Part shown: piece after piece, positions 50,339 through 59,510 of the stretch
Layout: the number at the start of each line of letters is the position of its first letter
Numbering within the stretch: the first letter of the stretch is position 1
Assembly: GCF_024054565.1 (NCBI RefSeq)
Contig: NZ_JAMXLR010000051.1
Span: 1 to 64,000 of the forward strand
DNA length: 64,000 nucleotides
From: Aeoliella straminimaris
GTDB taxonomy: Bacteria > Planctomycetota > Planctomycetia > Pirellulales > Lacipirellulaceae
Direction of reading: 5' to 3'
Notes under the pieces: generated by a model
Databases searched by the model: none
What the model saw: the letters and a program-made list of their open reading frames with translations, nothing else
Told to the model about the DNA's origin: nothing
Translations under genes and position numbers: made by a program

Positions 50339-51988
50339 ATGGGCAAGTCGAACTCCTCTTCCAATCTGCCACCTGCCGAGGTGAATGTAGCGCTGGTTGA
50401 TCCCCCCACCAAGGCCAAACAAGATCCTGCTGGTAAAACATCGCCACGCCAAGCGAAGCAGGAGAGTCAAGCCCAGGCCGATCCGGCCGACGACGAGCCG
50501 CTGGACGACACCCGGGGGTTCGTCGGCAACATGCTCAACAACAGTGCGGGCTGGATGATTAGTGTCATCGTGCACATGATCGTCATCATTATCCTGGCAT
50601 TGAGCGTGATTCGGATGCCCGAGTCGCTCGACTCGCTGCTGTCGGCCTCGAATAGCGAAGAGATTTCGGACGAAGTGGTCGATGTTCCCGAGGTCGACTT
50701 CAACGACGTGAATGTCGAGATCGAACCCGAAGACCTCGACTTCCAACCCGATACCGATGTGATTGAGGAGCAGGTAAGCTTCTCGCCGTTCAGCGAGCAG
50801 ATGGAAGCGGCGGCCCCTGTGGACTTGGCCGACTTCGGTCTGACCAGCGCACCGGACGCCATGACGGCCAACGTCAACGCGTTCGCAGGTAATGCCCTGG
50901 AGGGACGAGGACACGCGTCACGGGCTGCCCTGGTACGTGCCAAAGGCGGCAACGGCGCGAGCGAAGAGGCCGTGGAGGCGGCCCTGAAGTGGCTCGCCAC
51001 GCATCAGAATCGCGATGGCACCTGGCACCTCGACCATCGTGGCGGGGGCGACTGCAACGGACAGTGTGGCGACCCCGGCGAGATTGAAAACTCGCTGAAA
51101 AGTGCAACGGCCCTGGCTCTGCTGCCGTTCCTGGGTGCCGGCCAAACTCGCTACGAGGGTAAGTACAAAGCCGTGGTCGGCCGCGGCCTGGATGCCCTGG
51201 TGCGGTTGGGAGAGAAGCCTCGCCGGGGGGCTGGCGTCTCCTGGACCGACGGCGGCACGATGTACGCCCACGGCCTGAGTTCCATCGCCATCTGCGAAGC
51301 GTACGGCATGACCGGCGAAAGCCAGCTAGCGCTGCCTGCCCAGGCGGCAATCGACTACATTGTCTCGGCCCAGAATCCTAACGACGGTGGTTGGCGGTAT
51401 TCCTTCCAGCAAGCGGGCGACACCTCGGTCGTGGGCTGGCAGATCATGGCCCTCAAGAGTGCCCACCTGGCGCACCTGAATGTGCCTCATTCCACCGTGG
51501 AGGGGGCGTCGCGATTCCTCGACTTCGCCCAGATGGACGGTTCTTACGGCGCCGCCTACGCCTATACGACCGACGCCAAGCAAACCTATCGGGCCAGTAC
51601 GAGCGCAGTGGGCCTGTTATGCCGCATGTACCTGGGCTGGAAGAAGGACCATCAGGCCATCATCGAAGGCACCGACCGAATCGCCAAGATCGGCCCGTCG
51701 AAAAATGACTTCTACTACAACTACTATGCCGCACAGCTCATCTTCCAATACACCAACGGCACTGGGCCGATGTGGCGGGAATGGAACACGAAGCTTCGCG
51801 ACTACCTGGTAGAGACGCAGGAAAAAGAGGGGCACCTCAAGGGCAGTTGGCACGTCAACCATGGACACGACACCCAAAAAGGTGGCCGCCTGTACTGCAC
51901 CGCCATGGCATGTATGACGCTGGAAGTTTACTACCGCCACATGCCCATCTACCAAACCGACGCCGTCGACTCGGAATTCCCCGAGTGA
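50339..51988 (+). CDS. TonB-like-anchored prenyltransferase/squalene-oxidase repeat protein
   Basis: Protein of 549 aa. The first 75 residues are cytosolic, Lys/Gln/Asp-rich. One membrane helix follows, ISVIVHMIVIIILALSVI, containing SxxxH as in TonB anchors. Then comes an acidic periplasmic linker (DVPEVDFNDVNVEIEPEDLDF). From about 215 on it forms an alpha/alpha toroid of squalene-cyclase type: VEAALKWLATHQNRDGTWHLD, AAIDYIVSAQNPNDGGWRYSF, QTYRASTSAVGLLCRMYLGW. The DxDD cyclase motif is absent, so it is probably not a terpene cyclase. ATG 50339 is preferred to 50237, since the upstream frame has Pro-rich translated leader. Confidence 0.82.
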   Translation: MGKSNSSSNLPPAEVNVALVDPPTKAKQDPAGKTSPRQAKQESQAQADPADDEPLDDTRGFVGNMLNNSAGWMISVIVHMIVIIILALSVIRMPESLDSLLSASNSEEISDEVVDVPEVDFNDVNVEIEPEDLDFQPDTDVIEEQVSFSPFSEQMEAAAPVDLADFGLTSAPDAMTANVNAFAGNALEGRGHASRAALVRAKGGNGASEEAVEAALKWLATHQNRDGTWHLDHRGGGDCNGQCGDPGEIENSLKSATALALLPFLGAGQTRYEGKYKAVVGRGLDALVRLGEKPRRGAGVSWTDGGTMYAHGLSSIAICEAYGMTGESQLALPAQAAIDYIVSAQNPNDGGWRYSFQQAGDTSVVGWQIMALKSAHLAHLNVPHSTVEGASRFLDFAQMDGSYGAAYAYTTDAKQTYRASTSAVGLLCRMYLGWKKDHQAIIEGTDRIAKIGPSKNDFYYNYYAAQLIFQYTNGTGPMWREWNTKLRDYLVETQEKEGHLKGSWHVNHGHDTQKGGRLYCTAMACMTLEVYYRHMPIYQTDAVDSEFPE

Positions 51989-51994
51989 TCTGGT

Positions 51995-52879
51995 TCACCG
52001 ATCGGTGTAGTTGGCCGACATCTCCATCTTCAGTGTGCCGCTGACAAACGTGGTTTGCGACGCGCTGTAGCTGCCAGTGGTGGTCGCCATTCCCAATGGG
52101 CCGCCGAACTGCAACTTGCGAGTGCGGCACGTATCGATCTCGATGTCCAGCGTGCCGTGCACCATCAGCTTCATCTGCGTCGTCTCGGCGCCTTCGGAAA
52201 GGATTTCGATCGCGAAGTTTGCAACTCTGGTCGTCGGGTCGACGCCCTTGAGGGTAAGTTCGAACTTCGACACGCTGCCCAGAGCACCATCGCCCGACAG
52301 TAGCGAGTCGCCCAGTTCCTTCGGCACTTCGAGTTTCTGCCCGGTGCGGACCGACTTGCCGTCCAGGTAGTCGGCCAGTGGATTGGGCCGCCCCAGAGCG
52401 TGCATGCTCTCGGCCACCAGGGCGAACTCGTCGGGCAGTGCCAATGTGCCATCGGCTCGAGTGATGCCCAGGGTGTCGTCCTCCTTCCGCTCGCACCGAT
52501 AGGTCTTGCCAACGATGGGCGGCTCCTCCGTTTCTCCATCGGCAGTCCGCTCGCACTTGCCAAAACGGACTTGTGCGGCCACGGTACGGCCATCGACCAC
52601 CCGCTCGACAACGAGCATCCGTTGCTGCTTGCGCTGGATGGTGCTGGTCGACTTTTCAATCGGCTGATTGGCCCGGCGGGTGGTGGAGTCCATGCGAAGC
52701 GAAACATCCACCTGCTGGTCGACGCGGTCGCCCCGCTGGGCGCCCCGCTTGGTGAAGGTCACGGTCTTGGCCTGGTTCGGCAAGCTCAGCGTTTCGTAGG
52801 CCGCCAACCGGGGACCATTCTCCTCGGCCAGAGCTAACGAGCCAAACGACATCACCGCGATCGCCAATAGAATTCGCAT
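51995..52879 (-). CDS. Exported protein of unknown function
   Basis: Protein of 294 aa. The signal peptide is MRILLAIAVMSFGSLALA, cleaved before EENGPRL. The mature part is beta-rich with conserved-looking VDQQVDVSLRMDSTTRRA, RKQQRMLVVERVVDGRTVAAQVRFGKCE and STFELTLK-like strands, ending in SASQTTFVSGTLKMEMSANYTDR. It resembles DUF6263-type planctomycete proteins, but I am not sure. The start at 52879 was chosen for the signal peptide; in-frame codons continue upstream to 52972. It converges on the toroid gene with six bases between stops. Confidence 0.68.
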   Translation of the reverse strand: MRILLAIAVMSFGSLALAEENGPRLAAYETLSLPNQAKTVTFTKRGAQRGDRVDQQVDVSLRMDSTTRRANQPIEKSTSTIQRKQQRMLVVERVVDGRTVAAQVRFGKCERTADGETEEPPIVGKTYRCERKEDDTLGITRADGTLALPDEFALVAESMHALGRPNPLADYLDGKSVRTGQKLEVPKELGDSLLSGDGALGSVSKFELTLKGVDPTTRVANFAIEILSEGAETTQMKLMVHGTLDIEIDTCRTRKLQFGGPLGMATTTGSYSASQTTFVSGTLKMEMSANYTDR

Positions 52880-52987
52880 CACAACCATCCGCGAAAGAGT
52901 AGGAACTGCCGCCTTGCCGACGACGCGAGGGAATCCGCGGCGGATGATGGTAAGTTCTGCGACCTGGGTCAAGATCGAGCAGTTCCG

Positions 52988-53884
52988 CTACTCCACCAGC
53001 GTGGCCTCGAGCGATGCAACCGCAGCGGCCAAGGCCATGTCGCTCGACTGATAGCTGTCCCACCACTGCGTGAGGGTCTCGGCCAGTGGTTGCACCTCGG
53101 CGGCGGTGCTAGCGACTCTCCACAACTGGAGGGCGCTGCTCAAACTCTCCGTGGAGTACTCTGCCAGTTCCACGGCCTCGGCCGCCGCCAGCGTTGCCGG
53201 CAACATGGCGAGCGCCGCGATGTGGGGCAACCTGCCGGGCGGTATTTGTTCGGCAATGGCCGGCAGATCGAACTGTAACTGCGAGGCAAGCCACGCCAGG
53301 CGAACCACCTCGGGCAGTTGTGGGTCGACATTGGCCAGCAGCGCCTCGATGGTGACCACGTTCGCCGGCAGGTGCGCCGTTCCATCGCCCCCTACCACGG
53401 GCAGTACCATCACCACCTCAACCCGCTCGGCAACCAGCCAAGGCTCGGTCAGGCGTTCGATTTGCCGAATCATTCCAGGCCCACGGGCATCCCAGTGATC
53501 TCGCATTGGTACGGTGCGAGTGGCAATCTCGTCCGCCAACTGCCGTCCGGTCTGGCCACGATGCCACTGGAAGTACGCCTGCTCGACTCTGCTTACCCAG
53601 TCAGCCAACTCCGAAACATCGGCCTCGTCCAGCTTGTCTCGCCCGCCATGCTTGGCGAGTGCCTGCTCGGCCAGTTGCCGATTCTGCTCACACCCCGCCG
53701 CGGCGTACTGCAGTAGCCCCGCTGTTAGACCTGGCAAATCTTTCTGCGCCGCCGACGGTGGTCCGGCGACCAGTGGCCCGAGCGCTTCGGCGAGTCCGGG
53801 GGGCACCAACGCTAAACCTCGCGCCAGTGCATGCACTGCATGCAGGGCGCTGGCCGATGCCGAGGCTTTCCAGATCAAATTCAT
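52988..53884 (-). CDS. Cytosolic Ala/Leu-rich helical protein of unknown function
   Basis: Protein of 298 aa with no signal peptide. It is strongly helical and Ala/Leu/Glu-rich, with ALHAVHALARGLALVPPGLAEALG, DEADVSELADWVSRVEQAYFQW and MIRQIERLTEPWLVAERVEVVMVLPVVGGDG. I recognise no family. The start at 53884 (MNLIWKASAS) is chosen because the same frame runs open for another 1.26 kb to 55147 antisense to two genes, which I take to be a GC-driven shadow. It lies 108 bases upstream of the exported protein on the same strand. Confidence 0.6.
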   Translation of the reverse strand: MNLIWKASASASALHAVHALARGLALVPPGLAEALGPLVAGPPSAAQKDLPGLTAGLLQYAAAGCEQNRQLAEQALAKHGGRDKLDEADVSELADWVSRVEQAYFQWHRGQTGRQLADEIATRTVPMRDHWDARGPGMIRQIERLTEPWLVAERVEVVMVLPVVGGDGTAHLPANVVTIEALLANVDPQLPEVVRLAWLASQLQFDLPAIAEQIPPGRLPHIAALAMLPATLAAAEAVELAEYSTESLSSALQLWRVASTAAEVQPLAETLTQWWDSYQSSDMALAAAVASLEATLVE

Positions 53885-54040
53885 ATGTCCGACTCTCAAC
53901 CTTCGCCAATATTGCCCGCCGGCGGCCTGCCAGGAACTTTCCGCCAATCGCTCTAGGTGGCCCACGGATTGCTTGCTACACTCCCGGCCCGAATTCATCC
54001 CCCCCAGCCTACGCCACCTTGCGCCGGAGAGAAACGGTCC

Positions 54041-55006
54041 ATGCCTCGTACGCCTATCCTCCTCGCCATAGCTTGCCTCGCCGCCACGACCGCAGCCACG
54101 GCACAGCAGCCTACCACCCCGAATCCAAGCATCCAGCAGGTCGCTCAACAACAGCCGGCCGTGGCTCCGGGTGGACCGTTTCAGTTGTCCCCCGCCCAGC
54201 TTGCCTGGGTCGACGATGTGCTCCGGAAGTGGGAAGGCGAGAGCAAAAACGTCAACAATTTCTATTGCAACTTCAAGCGTTCGCGTCACACCATTGCTGG
54301 TCCCGGCGACGGCCGCCCCGCCGCTAGAGAACAAGGCAAGCTGGCCTACCACAAGCCCGACCGCGGCAGCTTCCAGATCACCGAATCGCTGGTGTGGACT
54401 CCCAAGCAGCAACCTCTTGGACAGCCGAACCAGCTTCCCCAACAACAGCAGGCGCAACCCGTTGAAGGAAGCTACCTGCCTCGCAAAGATGTCGACGGCA
54501 AGGTAGAGCCAGGCGAGCATTGGGTTTGCAGCGGTGAAAAGATCTTCCAGTTCCGTCGCCACGACAAGGAACTGGTCGTCACCCCGGTACCCAAGGAAAT
54601 GCAAGGCAAGGAAATCGTTAACGGCCCCCTGCCCTTCATGTTCGGCGCTGAAGCTGAAAAGCTGAAGAAGCGATTCTGGATGGAGCCCGACATGACCACC
54701 ACCCGTGGCAGCTACGTCGGTATCCACGCCAAGCCGAAGTTCCAGGCCGACGCCGCTGAGTACTCGGACATCTACGTGGTGCTGCAGAACGTGGCGGGTA
54801 AACCGCTGATGCCGGTCGGTATTCGAGTGGTCCATCCCAACCGCAGTTGGGACGAGTATGTGTTCGACCTGAACGAAGCCCAGGTGAACCCGGTGATTGC
54901 AGCCTGGTTCTCCAACCTGTTCCAGGAACCCCGCACCCCGCTGGGCTGGAAGCGTGTCGAAGAACCACTGCGTCAGGCACAGCAGCCTCAGAACGCTCCG
55001 AAGTAG
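54041..55006 (+). CDS. Exported TIGR03009-like protein
   Basis: Protein of 321 aa. It has a signal peptide (MPRTPILLAIACLAATTAATA) and a Gln/Pro-rich segment, then VDDVLRKWEGESKNVNNFYCNFKRSRH and GKLAYHKPDRGSFQI. These match the LolA-like planctomycete family TIGR03009 in my memory. HWVCSGEKIFQFRRHDKELVVTPVP, GPLPFMFGAEAEKLKKRFWM and YSDIYVVL follow the same pattern. The fold suggests lipid or lipoprotein binding in the periplasm. GGAGAG precedes the ATG at 54041; upstream in-frame codons to 53957 are leader. Confidence 0.75.
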   Translation: MPRTPILLAIACLAATTAATAQQPTTPNPSIQQVAQQQPAVAPGGPFQLSPAQLAWVDDVLRKWEGESKNVNNFYCNFKRSRHTIAGPGDGRPAAREQGKLAYHKPDRGSFQITESLVWTPKQQPLGQPNQLPQQQQAQPVEGSYLPRKDVDGKVEPGEHWVCSGEKIFQFRRHDKELVVTPVPKEMQGKEIVNGPLPFMFGAEAEKLKKRFWMEPDMTTTRGSYVGIHAKPKFQADAAEYSDIYVVLQNVAGKPLMPVGIRVVHPNRSWDEYVFDLNEAQVNPVIAAWFSNLFQEPRTPLGWKRVEEPLRQAQQPQNAPK

Positions 55007-55065
55007 TTTGTCTACGGCCCAAGCATATCGATAAATCCCACTGCTTTCAGCCGCAGCGTTGATCG

Positions 55066-55671
55066 ATGCTCCGCTTTCGCCTCCACACGCTGATGCTTGC
55101 GGCCACCGCAGTCTCCGGCGTCGCCTTGATGTTTCGCCCCGTGCCAATCGTGGTGGAATACTACGTCATTCCACCGGCGGACCTGCCCGAGACGGTGCTC
55201 GTCAGCGGTGGCTTGGGAAACGACCCGGTCGCGAAGAACGGCGAAGAACTCTATCGCAAGTGGCATCGCACTGGTTGGCAGGAGTGCGTTAGGCGATTTC
55301 TCACTACCCCCAATGTCGACTGGCCGCATCTAGATCTCGATCTCGCCAGCGACGACGAGCTGCCGACCGGGAAATACTGGCTGGTTGACTTCGAGCGGAG
55401 CGCCGAGAACGACGGTTTTGTTGATTGCCGAAATGCCCTCCGCGAACTCGTCGACCGCTATGGGCAGCAACGGACTCGCGAGAAGCTGCGGGTCCACTGG
55501 CCGGGGCAAGACGAAGAAGATTGGGCCGAATTTGCCTGGGAGATGGGCTACATCGACCAGAAGCCCATCATCGACGACGAGAGCCCACACGATATCGCAA
55601 CGCCGACGGGAACTCAGTGCTCCCAGCAGTTGCCGATTGACACAAAAAAACCCCGACCGAGCGTGGAATAA
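55066..55671 (+). CDS. Membrane-anchored protein of unknown function
   Basis: Protein of 201 aa. It has an N-terminal hydrophobic segment (LHTLMLAATAVSGVALMF), then IVVEYYVIPPADLPETVLV, and acidic helices near 100-165 (LRELVDRYGQQRTREKLRVHWP and EDWAEFAWEMGYIDQ). I recognise no family. The last 10 residues (DTKKPRPSVE) are encoded by the A-tract and left arm of a terminator that serves the opposite gene, so its C-terminus may be a product of that arrangement. It starts 59 bases after the gene before it. Confidence 0.62.
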   Translation: MLRFRLHTLMLAATAVSGVALMFRPVPIVVEYYVIPPADLPETVLVSGGLGNDPVAKNGEELYRKWHRTGWQECVRRFLTTPNVDWPHLDLDLASDDELPTGKYWLVDFERSAENDGFVDCRNALRELVDRYGQQRTREKLRVHWPGQDEEDWAEFAWEMGYIDQKPIIDDESPHDIATPTGTQCSQQLPIDTKKPRPSVE

Positions 55672-55688
55672 ACCAGACTCGACCGGGG
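55644..55688 (-). terminator. Intrinsic terminator of the YciF-like ferritin gene
   Basis: On the minus strand an 11-base stem (arms at 55678-55688 and 55651-55661, nine of 11 pairs) is followed by seven T residues (55650-55644). It is 45 bases after the stop of the ferritin-like gene. On the plus strand it lies within the last codons of the opposite gene. Confidence 0.62.
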
Positions 55689-55732
55689 AGCGATACATAC
55701 ATCTTTTGCCAGCTAAGGTAATTGGGAGTCAG

Positions 55733-56245
55733 CTAGCTCGTAGCAGCGGCAACGTTTACCGAAGTTTCGGCAATGTGTGTAAGCTTGTCGTCCGCTGCGG
55801 ACTCTTCATTGAGGGTCTGCTGCAACAACTCGGCGACCTGTTCCAGACCAAGCTGCCTGGCCAGCGTGCGGGCGGTGCCGTAACCGGCCATCTCATAGTG
55901 CTCGACACGCTGCGCCGCCGCAATTAAAGCGGCGTCGATCACCGATGGATCGCCATCGGAATCGAGCACTTCATCGCCTTCGCTCAGCAAGCCCTTCATG
56001 GCATCGCAGGTCTCACGATCGGGCTTGGTGTCGATCAGCTCGAACACCTTCTCCAAACGTTTCACCTGTCCTTCTGTCTCCTTCAAGTGATGTTCGAAGG
56101 CGCTCTTCAACTCCGGCGACTGCGCCGCTTCCACCATATGCGGAATCGCCTTGGTCAGGCGTTGCTCGGCGTCGTATAAGTCTTTCACCTGATCGACAAA
56201 CAAGTCGTTAAGGGTGTCGAATTTCTTTGTAAGCAATAAACCCAT
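55733..56245 (-). CDS. Ferritin-like DUF892 protein (YciE/YciF family)
   Basis: Protein of 170 aa of the four-helix ferritin-like YciF family, linked to stress responses in enterobacteria. The sequence LNDLFVDQVKDLYDAEQRLTKAIPHMVEAA is the family start. FEHHLKETEGQVKRLEKVFELI and VEHYEMAGYGTARTLARQLGLEQVAELLQQTLNEESAADDKL hold the Glu/His residues that build the dimetal site. I start at MGLLLTKKF (56245), because AAGGAGGT, a near-perfect Shine-Dalgarno, lies just before it. A terminator follows the gene. Confidence 0.93.
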   Translation of the reverse strand: MGLLLTKKFDTLNDLFVDQVKDLYDAEQRLTKAIPHMVEAAQSPELKSAFEHHLKETEGQVKRLEKVFELIDTKPDRETCDAMKGLLSEGDEVLDSDGDPSVIDAALIAAAQRVEHYEMAGYGTARTLARQLGLEQVAELLQQTLNEESAADDKLTHIAETSVNVAAATS

Positions 56246-56497
56246 CTGCAAACCTCCTTCATCTGTGTATCTATCTCGTACTTCAACACAGAAGACAGGT
56301 TGCAAACGAGATGCCAGCCAGCCGAAAGGCTGTGGTATACCAGAGAATGGCAAACATCTTCACACAGAAAGACATGATGGCCCGCGTTTCGACGGATCGG
56401 GCACCAGCATGGTGATCTGCCGAGCAATCGTCCGCTCCGCGCGGTGGTCCACAGGTGTCCTGATTGGTGGGTGGCTGTCGACCACCCTCCAACTCGT

Positions 56498-57817
56498 TTA
56501 ACGCCGACGCACCAGGGCGAGGCCGGCCGGCCGCTTGCCGACACTGTGCGCCGCTTCGGCGAACAGTCGCAAGGCACGCTTACCCGGCATCGCCCGCAAT
56601 TCGTCGGGCGAACTATGGCGAAGTCGGCTCGACAGGCGATGGGCATCGCGTTTCTCAGCGATCGGCATGCCGGCGGCCGTTAGTACCAGTCGTTCGCGAA
56701 CCAGCAACTCTACTCGGCTCGGCGAGTAAACGGCTCGCTCCGACCAACCGAGTGCCGGGCAATTGGCGGAGGTCCAATCGCACGACGACGCACGCCATCG
56801 GGCAAATCCCGCCTCGCCGGCCGTGGCCAGCGATGCGTGGGTGCCATCGACGTCGAGCATCGCCACCGATACAGCAAGTCCCTCTCCGCCGGGCGAAGCC
56901 AGCCACAGCGTGTGATTGACTCGGGTGAGCAGTTCTCCAGCGTCGCTCGCCGCGCCGGCGTGGGCACGCAGTGCGATTCGCGCCGCCTGCAACCAACCGT
57001 CGGCCATGGCGTCGGCACAATCGATCGAGCCGGTCGCAACCAACGTCCGTCCGTCGGGTAGGGTCTGCCAATCGTAAAATGCCTGCGGTGTCACGCCATC
57101 GAACGTCCAGCCGGCTAGCTCCCACTCGTCGACCAGCGGATTCGACGCCGGGCGGGCGATGCGCGCTTTGGTGGTGGGGCTGGCTGCCGGCGTTGCGGAC
57201 GATGTTTCCACCTCAACTGGCGGCGGGGTGGGTGCCGGATCGTTACCCCCACTTCCCGCTACGCGCCAGGCATTCAGTTCGATTTCCACGGCCAGGCGAC
57301 CAGCCACGACTTCGGCCAACTCCAGTTCGGCGTCGGCAAACGTCCGCGGTTGGCTGCTGTACAGCCACAATGTGCCGTGGATGGTTTCGTCGCTGGCCAC
57401 GGGCAGGCAAATCGCCGCGCCGCACCACACAGGCACCGGCCAACCGGCTACCTCCACGTCGTCTTCCAGCACGATGGCGCTGCCAGCCAGCGCGGTGACG
57501 TCGGCCCGGGCTGCGGCCAGCGTTCGCCGCGCGGCGCCTGGTTCGCCCTCTTCGGCGTGGTAATGCGACCGCAGCACTAGTTCGTTGCTAGCAGCGTTGA
57601 GCAGGTAGAAGTCGGCCGCATCGCAGGCAAAGCCCGACACCAAGCCCCGCAGCACGGCCGTTAGGCGTTGATCGAGTTTATCCTGCCGCGAAGCGAGCAC
57701 CGCCTGACCGGCCGCCGCTGACGGCCTGGTCACCACCTGTGGCTCGGCGACTTTCGGCACGACAGCCCCCAGGATTTCGCCCGGCAACGCGGCTTGCTGG
57801 TTGATTCCTGACTGCAT
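56498..57817 (-). CDS. GAF domain protein with degenerate SpoIIE-like phosphatase domain
   Basis: Protein of 439 aa. Residues about 45-200 are a GAF-like sensor domain (LTAVLRGLVSGFACDAADFYLLNAASNELVLRSHY, then GAAICLPVASDETIHGTLWLYS). A Pro/Thr-rich linker follows (NDPAPTPPPVEV). Residues 240-410 resemble a SpoIIE/RsbU-type PP2C domain: FYDWQTLPDGRTLVATGSIDCADAMADGW, LTRVNHTLWL, GLAVSVAMLDVDGTHASLATAGEAGF. The metal residues are missing, since GDVSGxG becomes GSIDCAD and the late TDG becomes TAAG. It is probably a signalling pseudophosphatase. I start at 57817 (MQSGINQQ), preceded by GAGGTC. Confidence 0.7.
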   Translation of the reverse strand: MQSGINQQAALPGEILGAVVPKVAEPQVVTRPSAAAGQAVLASRQDKLDQRLTAVLRGLVSGFACDAADFYLLNAASNELVLRSHYHAEEGEPGAARRTLAAARADVTALAGSAIVLEDDVEVAGWPVPVWCGAAICLPVASDETIHGTLWLYSSQPRTFADAELELAEVVAGRLAVEIELNAWRVAGSGGNDPAPTPPPVEVETSSATPAASPTTKARIARPASNPLVDEWELAGWTFDGVTPQAFYDWQTLPDGRTLVATGSIDCADAMADGWLQAARIALRAHAGAASDAGELLTRVNHTLWLASPGGEGLAVSVAMLDVDGTHASLATAGEAGFARWRASSCDWTSANCPALGWSERAVYSPSRVELLVRERLVLTAAGMPIAEKRDAHRLSSRLRHSSPDELRAMPGKRALRLFAEAAHSVGKRPAGLALVRRR

Positions 57818-58064
57818 GGCGACCTCGACTCCTAAAATGTCAAACTCTGCTGGCATTGGCCTTGGCAAAGGCACCCCAAAACACCCTCTCTACGCAACTT
57901 AACATCGGATAGATAAAAGAGGATATTTGAGTTATTTTTACCGCTTGCGGAATTTGTGCGGCGGATTGCCCGGCAATAGCCCCAAAGTTTGACTGCCCGC
58001 GAACCTGGCAATGCGTTACGTTAGGGGCTCTCTGCCCCGCCGACCCCCGAAAACAAGGATTCAG

Positions 58065-59507
58065 ATGAAGAAGCTCGCACTGCATTGGAAGATCATCATT
58101 GGCATGGTGCTGGGCGTCGTGGTCGGATTAATCGCGTTGGGGCTGGGCAGCACCGTCGAGCGCGACGTCGAGGTGGTGAACAAGTCGATGGTTGTCGAAA
58201 ACGGCAAGGTCGTCGAAAAGGTCGAAGTCACCGAAGTCACCAAAGAGTTTCACACCGGACGCGAGTTCGTCGTGAATTGGATCAAGCCATTCGGAATCAT
58301 CTTCATCAATGCCCTGAAACTGATCGCGGTACCGCTGATCATCGCGTCGCTACTAAAGGGGATCTCGGACTTGAAGGACCTGTCGCGCCTCTCATCCATG
58401 GGGGGCCGTACTATCGCGCTCTACCTGTTCACGACGGGCGTGGCGGTGACACTGGGGCTGTTCATAGCAACGATCATCGGTCCCGGTAAGGGGATCGACG
58501 CCGATACGCGCGATGCCCTGATCGCTGCGGCCAGCAGCGATGCGGCAGGAAAGATCGACATCGCCAATGAGCAAAAAGGAAAAGGGCCGCTGCAACCGCT
58601 GATCGATCTGGTGCCAGAGAACCTGTTTGCCGCCGCTGGCGACAATCGAGCCATGCTTCAGGTCATTGTGTTCGTCTTGTTCTTCGGGATCGGGCTGTTG
58701 CTCGTTCCCCCCGCGGTATCGAAACCTGTTAAAGACTTCTTTGACTCGCTGAACGAGATCATTCTCAAACTAATTGATCTGATCATGCTGGCCGCACCGG
58801 TTGGTGTGTTTGCGCTGCTGGCAGCATTGGTGGCTGAGACGCCGTCGCTGCAGGTGTTCTATGCGTTGCTGATGTATTGCCTGTGCGTAATCGCGGGGTT
58901 AGTACTGCTAATCTTCGCGTTCTATCCCAGCTTGATGATGATTTTCACCCGTCGTGGCTATGGCTGGTTCTTCAGGGGACTTTCGCCGGCACAGCTGCTG
59001 GCCTTCAGCACCAGCAGTAGTGCCGCCACGCTCCCGGTCACCATGGAACGGGTCGAGGAACACTTGGGTGTCGACGAAGAAGTGGCGAGTTTCGTCTTGC
59101 CGATTGGTGCGACCGTCAACATGGATGGCACAAGCTGCTACCAGGCGGTGGCCGCCGTGTTCATCTGCCAGGCGTTCGGCGTCGATCTATCGATTGGCCA
59201 ACTCATCAGCATCGGCCTGACCTGCATGCTGGCGTCCATCGGCACGGCCGCCGTGCCGAGCGCCGGAATCGTCATGCTGGTCATCGTACTTGGGCAGATC
59301 AGTCCGACGCTGGTGCCAGGTATTGCCCTGATCTTCGCAGTGGACCGCATCCTCGACATGCTCCGTACCGTGGTAAACATTACCAGCGATGCAACCGTCT
59401 CGATGCTGGTAGCCAAAAGCGTCGGCAAACTGGGCGAGCCCCACGAAAAGACCTGGGACGAGTACTATCACCACAAGAAGGAGAGTGATGAAGGGGAAGG
59501 GATCTGA
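58065..59507 (+). CDS. Dicarboxylate/amino acid:cation symporter (DAACS family)
   Basis: Inner-membrane secondary transporter of 480 aa of the glutamate/dicarboxylate:sodium (GltP/DctA) fold. It has eight helices with two re-entrant loops. Signatures are FINALKLIAVPLIIASLLKGISDL, the serine-rich loop AFSTSSSAATLPVTM (near 325), NMDGTSCYQAVAAVFI (the NMDG motif) and the second hairpin SIGTAAVPSAGIVMLVIV. A periplasmic insert of about 45 residues after helix 1 (STVERDVEVVNKSMVVENG) is unusual in length. I start at MKKLALHWK (58065) with AAGGATT before it. Confidence 0.93.
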   Translation: MKKLALHWKIIIGMVLGVVVGLIALGLGSTVERDVEVVNKSMVVENGKVVEKVEVTEVTKEFHTGREFVVNWIKPFGIIFINALKLIAVPLIIASLLKGISDLKDLSRLSSMGGRTIALYLFTTGVAVTLGLFIATIIGPGKGIDADTRDALIAAASSDAAGKIDIANEQKGKGPLQPLIDLVPENLFAAAGDNRAMLQVIVFVLFFGIGLLLVPPAVSKPVKDFFDSLNEIILKLIDLIMLAAPVGVFALLAALVAETPSLQVFYALLMYCLCVIAGLVLLIFAFYPSLMMIFTRRGYGWFFRGLSPAQLLAFSTSSSAATLPVTMERVEEHLGVDEEVASFVLPIGATVNMDGTSCYQAVAAVFICQAFGVDLSIGQLISIGLTCMLASIGTAAVPSAGIVMLVIVLGQISPTLVPGIALIFAVDRILDMLRTVVNITSDATVSMLVAKSVGKLGEPHEKTWDEYYHHKKESDEGEGI

Positions 59508-59510
59508 GGC

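Noticed and set aside
50339-51988. Terpene (squalene-hopene) cyclase
   Set aside because: The toroid repeats are present, but I see no DxDD motif and the protein has a TonB-like anchor, so an enzyme call is not supported.
53885-55147. Upstream extension of the minus-strand gene at 52988-53884
   Set aside because: The frame stays open antisense to the TIGR03009-like gene, which has a signal peptide and ribosome-binding site. The translated extension is not protein-like.
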